The notes under the pieces were generated by a model, which saw only the letters and a program-made list of their open reading frames with translations, had not been told where the DNA came from and ran no database searches. Source: Oscillospiraceae bacterium (lineage in GTDB: Bacteria > Bacillota > Clostridia > Oscillospirales > Ruminococcaceae). From it: a DNA stretch of 37,517 nucleotides. The stretch covers positions 1 to 37,517 of the forward strand of contig JAAVZY010000120.1 in assembly GCA_022791945.1 (NCBI GenBank), written 5' to 3'. The translations under genes and the position numbers were made by a program. Shown here piece after piece: positions 1 through 7,360 of this stretch (the first letter of the stretch is position 1; each line of letters opens with the position of its first letter).

Positions 1-585
1 AGGGGCCGAATCGACTGGATCCTCTGCAAATCGGTGTCCCGATTCTGCCGGAACACCGGCGAGAGCCTTGAAACCCTGCGGGAGCTGCGGATGCTGGGAA
101 TCAGCGTCTACTTCGAGAAGGAGAAGATCGACACCGCAAAGCTGAAGGGGGAATTTCTGCTGACTCTGCACTCCTGCTTTGCCCAGGAGGAATCCCAGTC
201 CATCTCCGGGAACGTACGGAGGGGAAATCGGATGCGGATGAAAAACGGAACGTATACGGCCCCGTCCGTCCCCTACGGCTACCGGCTGGAGGGAACCCGG
301 CTGGTTGTCCAGCCGGAGGAGACGGAGACAGTCCGGCTTGTGTTCAGTGCCTACCTCTCCGGCTCCAGCATGGGAGAAATTGTGGACGAGCTCAACAGGC
401 GGAAGGTTCCCGCCAAAAACGGAGGCAGCCGGTGGCGGTATGCAGCCGTTGCCTATCTGCTCTCCAACGAGCGGTACATGGGGGACTGCCTCTGGCAGAA
501 GACTTATGAAACGGGTTTTCCTCCAGCACTCCATTGTATTCAAGCTCATGATAAAAGGCACGGACACTGGCTAATTTGCGTTTAA
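1..585 (+). pseudogene. Large serine recombinase, fragment (5' end outside window, 3' end lost)
   Basis: The frame is open from base 1 and reads GRIDWILCKSVSRFCRNT, the end of the resolvase catalytic domain; the SRFxRN motif carries the conserved active-site arginines. Next come the linker helix (FAQEESQSISGNVRRG) and the start of the Recombinase domain (PYGYRLEG, then ETVRLVFSAYLSG, then SNERYMGDCLWQKTY). The catalytic serine would lie before the window. Homology-like sequence stops at about base 510; the last 25 codons up to the TAA are antisense to a tyrosine-recombinase fragment and do not belong to the family. Such proteins insert and excise conjugative or phage elements. The gene cannot encode the zinc ribbon and coiled coil of a full protein (about 500-550 aa), so I call it a remnant. 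Confidence 0.85.
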
Positions 586-781
586 CCGAGCGCGGGGCAA
601 AGCGCATGTTGAGATATTTGATATACCTGTTTAGCGCATCGCGATCTGCCCAGGCTTGATTTGTAAACTCCGAAAACTGCTGCAAATCGATTTGATAGGC
701 CTTGAGTGTGTCTGGTGACAAGTTTCTTTCGTATTTGCACATTTCAAGATACTGCTTGATTGATTGTGATAGTGTCTGCAT
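503..781 (-). pseudogene. Tyrosine recombinase/integrase, N-terminal fragment
   Basis: Starting from an ATG at 781, about 93 codons read like the SAM-like core-binding domain of XerC/D-type phage integrases: SIKQYLEMCKYERNLSPDTLKAY, then RYIKYLNMRFAPRSVKRKLASVRAFYHELEYNGVLEENPFHK. The catalytic domain (R-H-R-Y) is absent. At about base 503-510 the frame runs into the opposite strand of the serine recombinase and stays open only by chance to 392. The fragment is AT-richer than the serine recombinase fragment. The two gene stubs meet tail to tail, which points to a deletion or recombination joint between two different mobile elements. It is not expected to be functional. Confidence 0.8.
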
Positions 782-1424
782 AAAATGACCTCCATAACTT
801 TAAAATTGATATTCTCATTATGGAGAGCAGCTATGTATTTGTCTATTATAAAATGATATGTAAGCAACCAAGCCGCAAGAATCTCAGGACATATTGCTTT
901 TGAATATTTGGAGAGATCTTAAGTATACGCGGGGCAGTGATAAAATCTGCTATGCTGCCTGGAATAGCTGGATGTCTAGGTAGACTTTTGATGAAAACCA
1001 TGATATGATGATTTCATCATGTGGTGAAGCAACGATGATTTGGCAGAGAATGACCGAGCTGAAGATATCCCGCTATTGGTTCTCCAAGGTCTGCGGCCGC
1101 TCCTGGGGGAGACTGTCTGACATTTATTGTTGTAGTGTGTGAGTCTGAAGCTCTTGTTAACCTGGTTCAGGCATTACGAATCTTCATTAAGGAGATGACG
1201 AAGCGGAAAGTTGGTTTGCAGAAAAGAGCCTGTTGGGAAACCGGTCTGCCTAGTTTTGTAGAAGTCAATTGATGACTGCCCCTATAACGGATTTGTATGG
1301 CTCTATCCATTCAGCGCAATGGGAGGATAACATCACTACGGGGCAGACAGACTATCTGAGGCATCTGAAATAAAGGATGTTCAACACTTCTGATGAAAAT
1401 ATCTTTGGATGGAGATGTTTGAAA
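782..1424. other. AT-rich gap with possible gene remnants
   Basis: I found no gene of normal length here. Two short coherent stretches stand out. One is a frame ending at the TGA near 1271 that reads CLTFIVVVCESEALVNLVQ and then ALRIFIKEMTKRKVGL. The other is a 33-codon ORF, ATG 1272 to TAA 1373, reading MTAPITDLYGSIHSAQWEDN, whose start overlaps the preceding stop (TGATG). They look like pieces of mobile-element genes, but I recognise neither. A 16-bp palindrome (ATGATGATTTCATCAT) lies at 1005-1020. Confidence 0.3.
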
Positions 1425-2120
1425 ATGGAAACAGAATCTTTAGCTTCTTCGCTTCATAATTCTATTACGAATGAGTCCTTAAGTATATGCACTAATATTC
1501 TAGAGGTTGGGTTGGATGCCCTTATAGGGGCCGATATATGGAAGGATATTCCTTTTCTTTCTACAGCTGTATCAATGTATAAAATTGGACATTCCATTAA
1601 AGAATGTTACGAATTAAAGAAGTTAGCCGCTTTTCTTGAGGAAATAAATAAAGGATGTATTGGCAGCGGTAAGCTGAAAGAGCGAAGGAAAAAATTCGAA
1701 GAAGATATCCAATTCAGAAACTGAGAACTGGAATACTGCATGGTACTGCTTGATCGTTATATTTCGGCTGATAAGTCACGGATGCTGGCAAGGCTTTATC
1801 TGTCGTATTTAGATAATGTAATCTCATGGATAGAATTTGCAGAGTTTTCAGAAATAATTGATCGGCTTCTCCCTTCGGATTTTGAGTGGATGTTTGAATT
1901 TATGTGTCATGGCGGAATTCACAAAAAGGATTTTCCAAATGCGGACCTGTCTCCTGTATTGCGTCTGCAGTCACTGGGATTAGTCATATCACAGACTGAC
2001 TTATTATGGGGAGATATAGGAGCAGAAAAAGAGGTTTTCAATTTCTATATAACTGATACCGGAAAAAAGTTTTGCAAAATTTTTGAAGACGCATTGCGAC
2101 AGTTTAAAAAGTTGAAGTAG
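1425..2120 (+). pseudogene. Uncharacterised AT-rich island protein, interrupted by in-frame TGA
   Basis: Two open stretches (1425-1724 and 1725-2120) lie in the same frame and are separated only by TGA at 1722-1724. Read through, they give one protein of about 231 residues: a hydrophobic helix around ALIGADIWKDIPFLSTAVSM, a helical region (ECYELKKLAAFLEEINKGC), then KSRMLARLYLSYLD and IDRLLPSDFEWMF. The arrangement matches a recurring, unnamed family of about 230 aa seen in accessory islands (recollection, not a search). The ATG at 1425 has GGATGGAG ten bases upstream and is preferred to the ATG at 1377, which has no properly spaced site. A second start at 1740 is possible. The gene is most simply a nonsense-mutated pseudogene. 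It sits 0.5 kb upstream of the FRG gene. Confidence 0.6.
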
Positions 2121-2634
2121 GAATAAAATGAAAGGGTCGCGGAATTCATGTCTCCCTGCCTTACAGAAGATATGAGCGTGGAAAATTTCTCTTGCAACAT
2201 CAAGAACATCATATAGCCGCCGGACACTTTAAGGCTTGTTTGGCTGAATATAGATTTCTTTGACAACCTGCAAGCTTTTCCGCAATGGTATACTGGGCAG
2301 TTGCTCGGTCTAGAGGATGATGCACATGTGGCACTCTGGTTTTTGTAGCCACCAGGGAGCAGCCTTAAATTCGGCCGGCATATATGCGGTGGTTGCGTGT
2401 TTTTATCGAACAGCATCTTTTATGCTATTGGTGCAGAGTGTTTTGAGAAATATGTGATTCCTGATTCGGCATTTTGATGGATCGTCCTTTTTATATCGGT
2501 GAACGGTTTGTACTATGAACTCAGTGGGAGATAGGTAACCGGCATAGCCCTAGTATCTTTGTAGGTGGTGAGACTACTGTAATACCAACGAGTAAAAGAT
2601 ACAATGAAAAGTGTAACATAGTTTGGAGGTTAGG
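2121..2634. other. AT-rich gap with degraded coding fragments
   Basis: No complete gene is visible. Short coherent peptides appear in shifting frames. One reads IDFFDNLQAFPQWYTGQLLG followed by LEDDAHVALWFL and a TAG near 2348. Another ends AECFEKYVIPDSAF at a TGA near 2478. This is what a frameshifted, decaying gene looks like. I could not assign a family. Confidence 0.3.
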
Positions 2635-3480
2635 ATGACATCCTTTTACGAAATAATTAGGGGCAAAGTAGATAACTATATCAATGTTTTTCGCCAGTGC
2701 TATAATACGAATATATTAAATATATATTTCCGCGGGCAAGGTAGAAGTGATTGGACTTTGACTCCAAAAATCAGCCGTAAAGGTATTCAAATTAGCGAAG
2801 CCGAGACGAAAATAGAAGCAATTAACCGCTGTCTGTGGTGCTCGGAATCTTCACTGTTCGAAAATATCGCATGCATGCAACATTATGGCCTTCCTACACG
2901 ATTTTTGGATTATACAACTGAAGTTGATGTTGCGCTGTTCTTTGCATGCAATAATCCTGCTCACTATGATTCGGATGGAACTCTATTCATTTGTAGCTAT
3001 GATATAAGAAACGCGCAGCATATAGATACTCGTTTAATATCAGAACTATTTGCCCTTGAACACGAAATAACAGTTCGTCATTTCGCTGAGCAGCTTATAG
3101 AAAGATATGCGGATTTCAAAGAAAATTATCGGGATATTGATGAGTTGGGGATTCGCATATTGTCATGGATCGATCATGGATTTATGGTTACTCCATCGGG
3201 ATTTGAACTGGGTAGGCTGAAAATTCGGAATCGCAGATTAGTCAATCAACATGGCGTGTTTTTTGTTTTCGGAAATAAGTTAAAAGCTCCTCACCTTCCG
3301 CGGAGTACATCTTGGACACAGGCTCATATCATTTTGCCTGAAATTGCAGACATTCCCTCTATTATCCAGCATCCGGACTATGTACGGCGCATTTTGATCC
3401 CCAGAGAAGCTAAGCCAGATATTATCAAAACACTTGCTGAGCGAGGAATTCATCAAGAATTTCTTTTCGCTGACAATTAG
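2635..3480 (+). CDS. FRG domain-containing protein
   Basis: The protein has 281 residues with the FRG-domain signature: the eponymous YFRGQG near residue 31 followed by DWTLTPKISR, then the second conserved block MQHYGLPTRFLDYTTEVDVALFFAC near residue 85. FRG domains are of unknown biochemical function and often occur in accessory and phage-defence loci (family knowledge). No signal peptide or membrane segment is seen, so it is probably cytoplasmic. I start at ATG 2635, preceded by GGAGG five bases upstream; a TTG four codons earlier would overlap that site. The gene is AT-rich like the rest of the left island and is the only intact gene there. It ends 60 bases before the long hairpin that borders tRNA-Val. 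It may be the surviving partner of the interrupted gene upstream. Confidence 0.85.
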   Translation: MTSFYEIIRGKVDNYINVFRQCYNTNILNIYFRGQGRSDWTLTPKISRKGIQISEAETKIEAINRCLWCSESSLFENIACMQHYGLPTRFLDYTTEVDVALFFACNNPAHYDSDGTLFICSYDIRNAQHIDTRLISELFALEHEITVRHFAEQLIERYADFKENYRDIDELGIRILSWIDHGFMVTPSGFELGRLKIRNRRLVNQHGVFFVFGNKLKAPHLPRSTSWTQAHIILPEIADIPSIIQHPDYVRRILIPREAKPDIIKTLAERGIHQEFLFADN

Positions 3481-3537
3481 CACTAGTGAACAGCAAATCA
3501 GATGTGTTGAGAGTGTGATCTTTTTCGTCAATGAGTG

Positions 3538-3609
3538 CCATCCTTGGCTGACCAAAAAGATGCCATGCGGCTAAAGCCGCATGGCATCTTTTTCGTCAGC
3601 CAAGGATGG
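3538..3609 (-). terminator. Giant nested hairpin, terminator of tRNA-Val and island boundary
   Basis: An inner 18-bp perfect stem (3554-3571 with 3576-3593, loop TAAA) ends in A5/T5 runs, so it can terminate transcription from both sides. It is flanked by an outer 15-bp perfect inverted repeat (3538-3552 with 3595-3609), with one mismatched pair between the two. In all, 33 of 34 positions pair. The right outer arm includes the CCA end of the tRNA gene. The 13-mer ATCTTTTTCGTCA occurs twice in direct orientation (3518-3530 and 3586-3598), which suggests duplication of the terminator edge, perhaps by integration of an element. Confidence 0.8.
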
Positions 3610-3683
3610 TGAGGACAAGTGGACTTGAACCACCGACCCCTTGCATGTCAAGCAAGTACTCTAACCAGCTGAGCTATGCCCTC
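3607..3683 (-). tRNA. tRNA-Val (anticodon GAC)
   Basis: Read on the minus strand from 3683, the sequence folds as a complete cloverleaf. The acceptor stem GAGGGCA pairs with TGTCCTC (one G-T pair). The D arm is GCTC...GAGT. The anticodon stem CTTGC/GCAAG encloses loop TTGACAT, giving anticodon GAC. The T arm GGTGG/CCACT encloses TTCAAGT. The discriminator is A and the 3' CCA is encoded (3607-3609). The gene sits exactly where AT-rich island DNA gives way to GC-rich core, a usual setting for integration at a tRNA 3' end. Confidence 0.95.
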
Positions 3684-3699
3684 ACATCGAATTGACAAT

Positions 3700-3728
3700 A
3701 TTTTATCACGGCTCTATGGAATTGTCAA
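3700..3728 (-). promoter_or_regulatory. Sigma-70-type promoter of tRNA-Val
   Basis: On the minus strand TTGACA (3723-3728) is followed after 17 bases by TAAAAT (3700-3705), ending 16 bases before the mature tRNA 5' end. Near-consensus boxes and spacing support it. Confidence 0.8.
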
Positions 3729-3939
3729 GCCCCTGTCCAAATATCAAGACTCAAAAGCGAATTGTCCTTCCGGGCACAGGACGCACCCTCCCAAAACACA
3801 ACGCCCTGCGAGCGCCTGAAAAGGGGATGGTATTTTCCGGCAGAATGTGGTAAAGTGATGAGGATAGGTGCTGCGGCTCCTGGCCCTGTTTGTTCTGTTC
3901 GTTGGTCTTCTTGATTTCAGCCGAAAGGAAGTATTGTCC

Positions 3940-4857
3940 ATGAAGTATCTGAACATCGGCGGCGTTATTCCCGCCCCCGAAATCGCCCTGGGCTGTATGC
4001 GGCTCAGCGGGCTTTCCAGACCCAACGCCGAAAAGCTCATCCGCACCGCCCTTGACCTGGGCGTCCACTTTTTCGATCACGCCGACATCTACGGGGGCGG
4101 CGCCTGCGAAACCATCTTCGCGGAGGCGGCAGGTATGACCCCCTCCCTCCGGGAGCAGATGCTGATTCAGACCAAGTGCGGCATCCGCCCCAGCCAGTAC
4201 GATTTCTCCAGGGAGCACATCCTCGCTTCCGTGGACGCCAGCCTGAAGCGGCTCCGGACCGATTATGTTGACTTCCTGCTCCTGCACCGTCCGGACACTC
4301 TCATGGAGCCGGAGGAGGTGGCCGAAGCCTTCCGGCTCCTCAAGCGGGAGGGCAAGGTCCGCTTCTTTGGCGTCAGCAACCAGAACGCCGGGCAGATGAC
4401 CCTTCTCTCCAAATACTGCGTGGAGACGCCTCTGCTGGTCAATCAGCTCCAGTTCTCCATGACCGAGTGCGGCATCATCGACGCGGGGCTGAATGTGAAC
4501 ATGACCAATTCCGCCGGGGTGAACCGGGACGGAGGCATCCTGGAGTTCTGCCGCCTGAACGAAATCACCATCCAGCCCTGGTCCCCCTTCCAGTATGGTT
4601 TCTTCGAGGGCGTTTTCCTGGGAAGCGACAAGTTCCCCCAGCTGAACCAAAAGGTGAACGAGCTGGCCGAAAAGTACAGCGCCGCCCCGGAGGCAATCGC
4701 TATCGCCTGGATCCTCCGCCACCCCGCCCGGATGCAGCCTATCGTGGGCACCACCAGCGCCCGTCGGCTGACGGATATCTGCAAGGCTTCTGAAATTACC
4801 CTCACCCGTCAGGAATGGTATGAGCTCTACCTTTCCGCAGGGAAAAAGCTCCCGTAA
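3940..4857 (+). CDS. Aldo/keto reductase family oxidoreductase (YdhF-like)
   Basis: This 305-residue NAD(P)H-dependent carbonyl reductase has a TIM-barrel fold. The catalytic tetrad of the superfamily is complete: Asp46 and Tyr51 in FFDHADIYGGG, Lys79 in IQTKCG, and His116 in LLLHRPD. The late block VGTTSARRLTDICKASEI contributes to cofactor binding. The length and the HADIYGG form resemble E. coli YdhF. I start at ATG 3940 with AAGGAAG eight bases upstream; 24 further in-frame codons upstream are hydrophobic but lack a binding site and are not in the family. The gene stands alone between the tRNA and a bidirectional terminator. The substrate is unknown. Confidence 0.9.
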   Translation: MKYLNIGGVIPAPEIALGCMRLSGLSRPNAEKLIRTALDLGVHFFDHADIYGGGACETIFAEAAGMTPSLREQMLIQTKCGIRPSQYDFSREHILASVDASLKRLRTDYVDFLLLHRPDTLMEPEEVAEAFRLLKREGKVRFFGVSNQNAGQMTLLSKYCVETPLLVNQLQFSMTECGIIDAGLNVNMTNSAGVNRDGGILEFCRLNEITIQPWSPFQYGFFEGVFLGSDKFPQLNQKVNELAEKYSAAPEAIAIAWILRHPARMQPIVGTTSARRLTDICKASEITLTRQEWYELYLSAGKKLP

Positions 4858-4884
4858 CGGGCGCGCCCGCTCCCCCGCTGGAAT

Positions 4885-4928
4885 AAAATCCCCGCAGCTC
4901 CCATAGAATCGGGATTTGCGGGGATTTT
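4885..4928. terminator. Bidirectional rho-independent terminator
   Basis: AAAATCCCCGCA (4885-4896) pairs with TGCGGGGATTTT (4917-4928), giving a 12-bp stem with A/T tracts at both ends. It lies 28 bases after the aldo/keto reductase stop. Confidence 0.8.
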
Positions 4929-4944
4929 CCATTGGCTCTGGTTA

Positions 4945-4973
4945 TTGCAAAAAATCGTTTTTAGTGATACTAT
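4945..4973 (+). promoter_or_regulatory. Probable promoter of the zinc-ribbon protein gene
   Basis: TTGCAA (4945-4950) and TACTAT (4968-4973) are 17 bases apart, 70 bases before the start codon and just past the upstream terminator. Confidence 0.55.
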
Positions 4974-5042
4974 AGGATTGGATGATAATTACCCGGTTCA
5001 TCCCCTGTCTCTGCCCAGCTCCTCCTGAAAGGAATGGTGAGT

Positions 5043-5780
5043 ATGATCAATCAGCCCGGCGCCGGATTCCCGCCCGGCACCGCTGCGCCCGCCGGGCCGC
5101 CCTACATGGGCGGGTTCCCTGTGCGGTGCCCCCGCTGCTCCCACATTGTCAGCACCCGTTACTGCAGTCACTGCGGGATGGATCTCTCCACCTGCTATAC
5201 GGTGCGGCAGCCGGCGCCGCCCCCCTCCTATGGAGCCTGCGGCTTTCCTGTCCAGCCGCCGCCAAGCCGGCTGCCAGCCCCCATGCCCGTTCCGCCCGTG
5301 CCCGGAGCGCCCTTCCAGCCGCAGCCCATCCCGCCGGGAATGCCTGCCTTCGCAGGCGGCGCGGCGCGGAAGCACACCCTCCGCAATACGCTGCTTATCT
5401 GCGGCGTCTCTCTTGCCTGCATCCTGCTGTTTTCCGGACTGTTCTTCGCTGTTCGGCGGCTGGTGGAAAGCGGCGCTCCCGCCGGAGGCTACTACCGGGA
5501 GGACAACGGAGGCAGTCCCCCGCCTTCTGTGACAGAGGGCTACTACTATCCTCAGGGCATCAGCAGGGAGGAGTATGAGAAAATCAGGGAGGGGATGTCC
5601 TACGCCCTGGTCTGCCAGATCATCGGCGGAGAGGGGGAGCTCCAGGAGACGGGGAAAACCCTTCAGGGGGATCTGTATTACACCTACCTTTGGTATGGGG
5701 AGAGCAGCCCCAGCGCCATGGCCTTTATCACCTTTATGGACGGCGCGGTGACCACCATCGCCGGGGACGGACTGGACTGA
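5043..5780 (+). CDS. Zinc-ribbon, single-pass membrane protein with BLIP-like C-terminal domain (DUF3862-like)
   Basis: The 245-residue protein is modular. A CPRC...CSHC zinc ribbon lies near residues 28-45, followed by a long proline-rich spacer, a transmembrane helix (TLLICGVSLACILLFSGLFF) near residue 120, and a C-terminal domain (ISREEYEKIREGMSYALVCQ, then YLWYGE and AFITFMDGAVTTIAG). That domain follows the pattern of DUF3862/BLIP-like domains (YxxIxxGMSYxxVxxIIGGxG), known in extracytoplasmic lipoproteins. With the zinc ribbon first, the ribbon should face the cytoplasm and the BLIP-like domain the outside (inference). I start at ATG 5043, nine bases after AAAGGA; the ATG at 5034 abuts that site. 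Function unknown. Confidence 0.8.
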   Translation: MINQPGAGFPPGTAAPAGPPYMGGFPVRCPRCSHIVSTRYCSHCGMDLSTCYTVRQPAPPPSYGACGFPVQPPPSRLPAPMPVPPVPGAPFQPQPIPPGMPAFAGGAARKHTLRNTLLICGVSLACILLFSGLFFAVRRLVESGAPAGGYYREDNGGSPPPSVTEGYYYPQGISREEYEKIREGMSYALVCQIIGGEGELQETGKTLQGDLYYTYLWYGESSPSAMAFITFMDGAVTTIAGDGLD

Positions 5781-5826
5781 CCCTATAATGGCAGCAGCCT
5801 GCCAAAACCCGCGCAATACACCCTAT

Positions 5827-5858
5827 CAGACGCGCCCCAGGCCCAAAAGGCGCGTCTG
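5827..5858. terminator. GC-rich hairpin after the zinc-ribbon gene
   Basis: CAGACGCGCC (5827-5836) pairs perfectly with GGCGCGTCTG (5849-5858) across a 12-base loop. There is no T run, so it may stabilise the mRNA 3' end or slow polymerase rather than act as an intrinsic terminator. A second inverted repeat, GCCTGTTCA/TGAACAGGC, flanks 5875-5922 just before the next gene. Confidence 0.5.
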
Positions 5859-5941
5859 CCGTTAACTGCTGACTGCCTGTTCAAAATCTCAGGGAGACGG
5901 CCCGCAGAGCTGCTGAACAGGCGCTAAAAGGAGCGTGTACA

Positions 5942-7201
5942 ATGTCCAATCAAACCGGAGGCCTGTTTCAGCAGGCGGATATTCTGCTCTATACCGGCGC
6001 GGATCCCACCGCTTTCAGCGTGGTGGCCTGCGATCAGTTCACTTCCCAGCCGGAATACTGGGAGCGGGTCGGCCGGGCGGCAGGGGATAAGCCATCGGCC
6101 CTCCATCTTGTATTCCCGGAGGCGTGGCTGAAAACAGCCCCCTTTGAAGAAACCATTTCTGCCATCAACCGCAGTATGCAGGACTATCTGGATCGGGGCC
6201 TCTTCCGGGAGCTGCCCCAGTCCTTTCTCTATATGGAACGGACCCTTCGGGACGGGCGGATCCGCCGGGGGCTGATTGGTCAGGTGGATTTGGAGCGCTA
6301 TGACTATCGTCCCGGGAGTCATAGCCCCGTCCGGGCTACCGAGGGCACGGTCCTGGAACGGATTCCCCCGCGGGTTAAAATCCGGGAGAACGCCCCATTG
6401 GAGCTCCCTCACATGATGCTGTTGATGGATGATCGGGATCAGCGGATCCTGGAAGCTCTGGGAGAAAGAAAGGACGCCTTTGAGCAGGTCTACGCCTTCC
6501 CGCTGATGGAGGACAGCGGCGCTCTAAAAGGCTGGCTCCTTCCGAAGGAGGAGGAAGCCCGGCTCCGCCTGGCGCTGGACGCCCTGGCGGAGGTGAACCA
6601 GGGAGAGGTGGTGCTGGCCGTGGGGGACGGGAACCATTCCCTTGCGGCCGCCCGACAGTGCTATCTGAATCTGAAGGAGCGGCTCGGCGAAGAAGCCGCC
6701 CGGCGGCACCCGGCCCGGTATGCCCTGGCGGAGCTGGTCAGCCTGCATGACCCGGCCCTGGTTTTTGAGCCGATCCATCGGATTGTCCGCGGGGTGAAGC
6801 CGGAGCGGCTGCTGGAGGCCCTGGGCCGCCAATTCCGGCTTGAGGAAGCGCCTGTACCGGGCGGACAGCGGATCGATCTGGTGCTCCGGGGGGAGAGCAG
6901 TCCCCTGTACATTGCCAATCCTTCCAGGAGCTTGCCGGTGGGAACCCTCCAGGCGTTCCTGGACGAATATACCACAGCCCAGGGGGGAGAAACCGACTAC
7001 ATCCACGGAGCGGACGTGGTGCGGGAGCTGTCCCGGCAGGCCGACTCTGTAGGCTTCCTTCTGGAGGCCATGGATAAAAGGGAGCTGTTCCAAACAGTGG
7101 CCCTGGAGGGTGCCCTCCCCCGAAAAACCTTCTCTATGGGAGAAGCCTGGGATAAACGCTTCTACTACGAAGCCCGCCGGATACAGCATACAGCCCCATA
7201 G
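5942..7201 (+). CDS. DUF1015 family protein
   Basis: This 419-residue soluble protein matches the DUF1015 family, which is common in anaerobic Clostridia and Bacteroidetes and of unproven function. Characteristic blocks are VVACDQFTSQPEYWERV near the start, the central motif VVLAVGDGNHSLAAARQCY with an invariant GDGNHS, and DYIHGADVVRELSRQADSVG near the end. The length fits the family. Some relatives are annotated as SerA-adjacent or HTH-like proteins, but I see no DNA-binding motif here. ATG 5942 has AAAAGGAG eight bases upstream. Repeat copy A begins right after the stop codon and the gene runs toward the convergent nanE. Confidence 0.85.
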   Translation: MSNQTGGLFQQADILLYTGADPTAFSVVACDQFTSQPEYWERVGRAAGDKPSALHLVFPEAWLKTAPFEETISAINRSMQDYLDRGLFRELPQSFLYMERTLRDGRIRRGLIGQVDLERYDYRPGSHSPVRATEGTVLERIPPRVKIRENAPLELPHMMLLMDDRDQRILEALGERKDAFEQVYAFPLMEDSGALKGWLLPKEEEARLRLALDALAEVNQGEVVLAVGDGNHSLAAARQCYLNLKERLGEEAARRHPARYALAELVSLHDPALVFEPIHRIVRGVKPERLLEALGRQFRLEEAPVPGGQRIDLVLRGESSPLYIANPSRSLPVGTLQAFLDEYTTAQGGETDYIHGADVVRELSRQADSVGFLLEAMDKRELFQTVALEGALPRKTFSMGEAWDKRFYYEARRIQHTAP

Positions 7202-7350
7202 GGAAAGACCTCAAGGGCGCTGCCCAAGGGTCAAAGCCTGCGGCTTTGACCCTGCGAGCCATCTGCCAAGGGGAATCCCTTCCCGATGCGTCGTGAAACG
7301 ACGCACCGCAGAGCCGCGAGACGCCGTCTCGCGGCCTTGCCCCTTAACGA
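7202..7350. repeat. Modular palindromic repeat, copy A
   Basis: This is a reduced copy of the intergenic family. It opens with GGGAAAGACCTCAAGGGC and continues with an 11-bp hairpin (GGGTCAAAGCC/GGCTTTGACCC, 7228-7252). A remnant CCAAGGGGAATCCC block, the hairpin TGCGTCGT-GAA-ACGACGCA (about 7286-7306) and a closing hairpin around CGCGAGAC/GTCTCGCG ending GGCCTTGCCCC follow. The 7228 hairpin matches one in copy F (20439-20463) but with paired compensating changes. It fills the space between two convergent genes and could terminate both. Confidence 0.75.
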
Positions 7351-7360
7351 AGCCGCTTGC

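Noticed and set aside
1722..1724. The in-frame TGA as a recoded (selenocysteine) codon
   Set aside because: No hairpin like a bacterial SECIS follows it, the local sequence is not a redox motif, and the whole neighbourhood is full of broken genes, so a nonsense mutation is simpler.
3751..4932. A 393-codon open frame antisense to the aldo/keto reductase gene, and a similar 464-codon frame opposite paaK (23287-24681)
   Set aside because: Both are shadows with gene-unlike composition; the + strand genes have complete family motifs.
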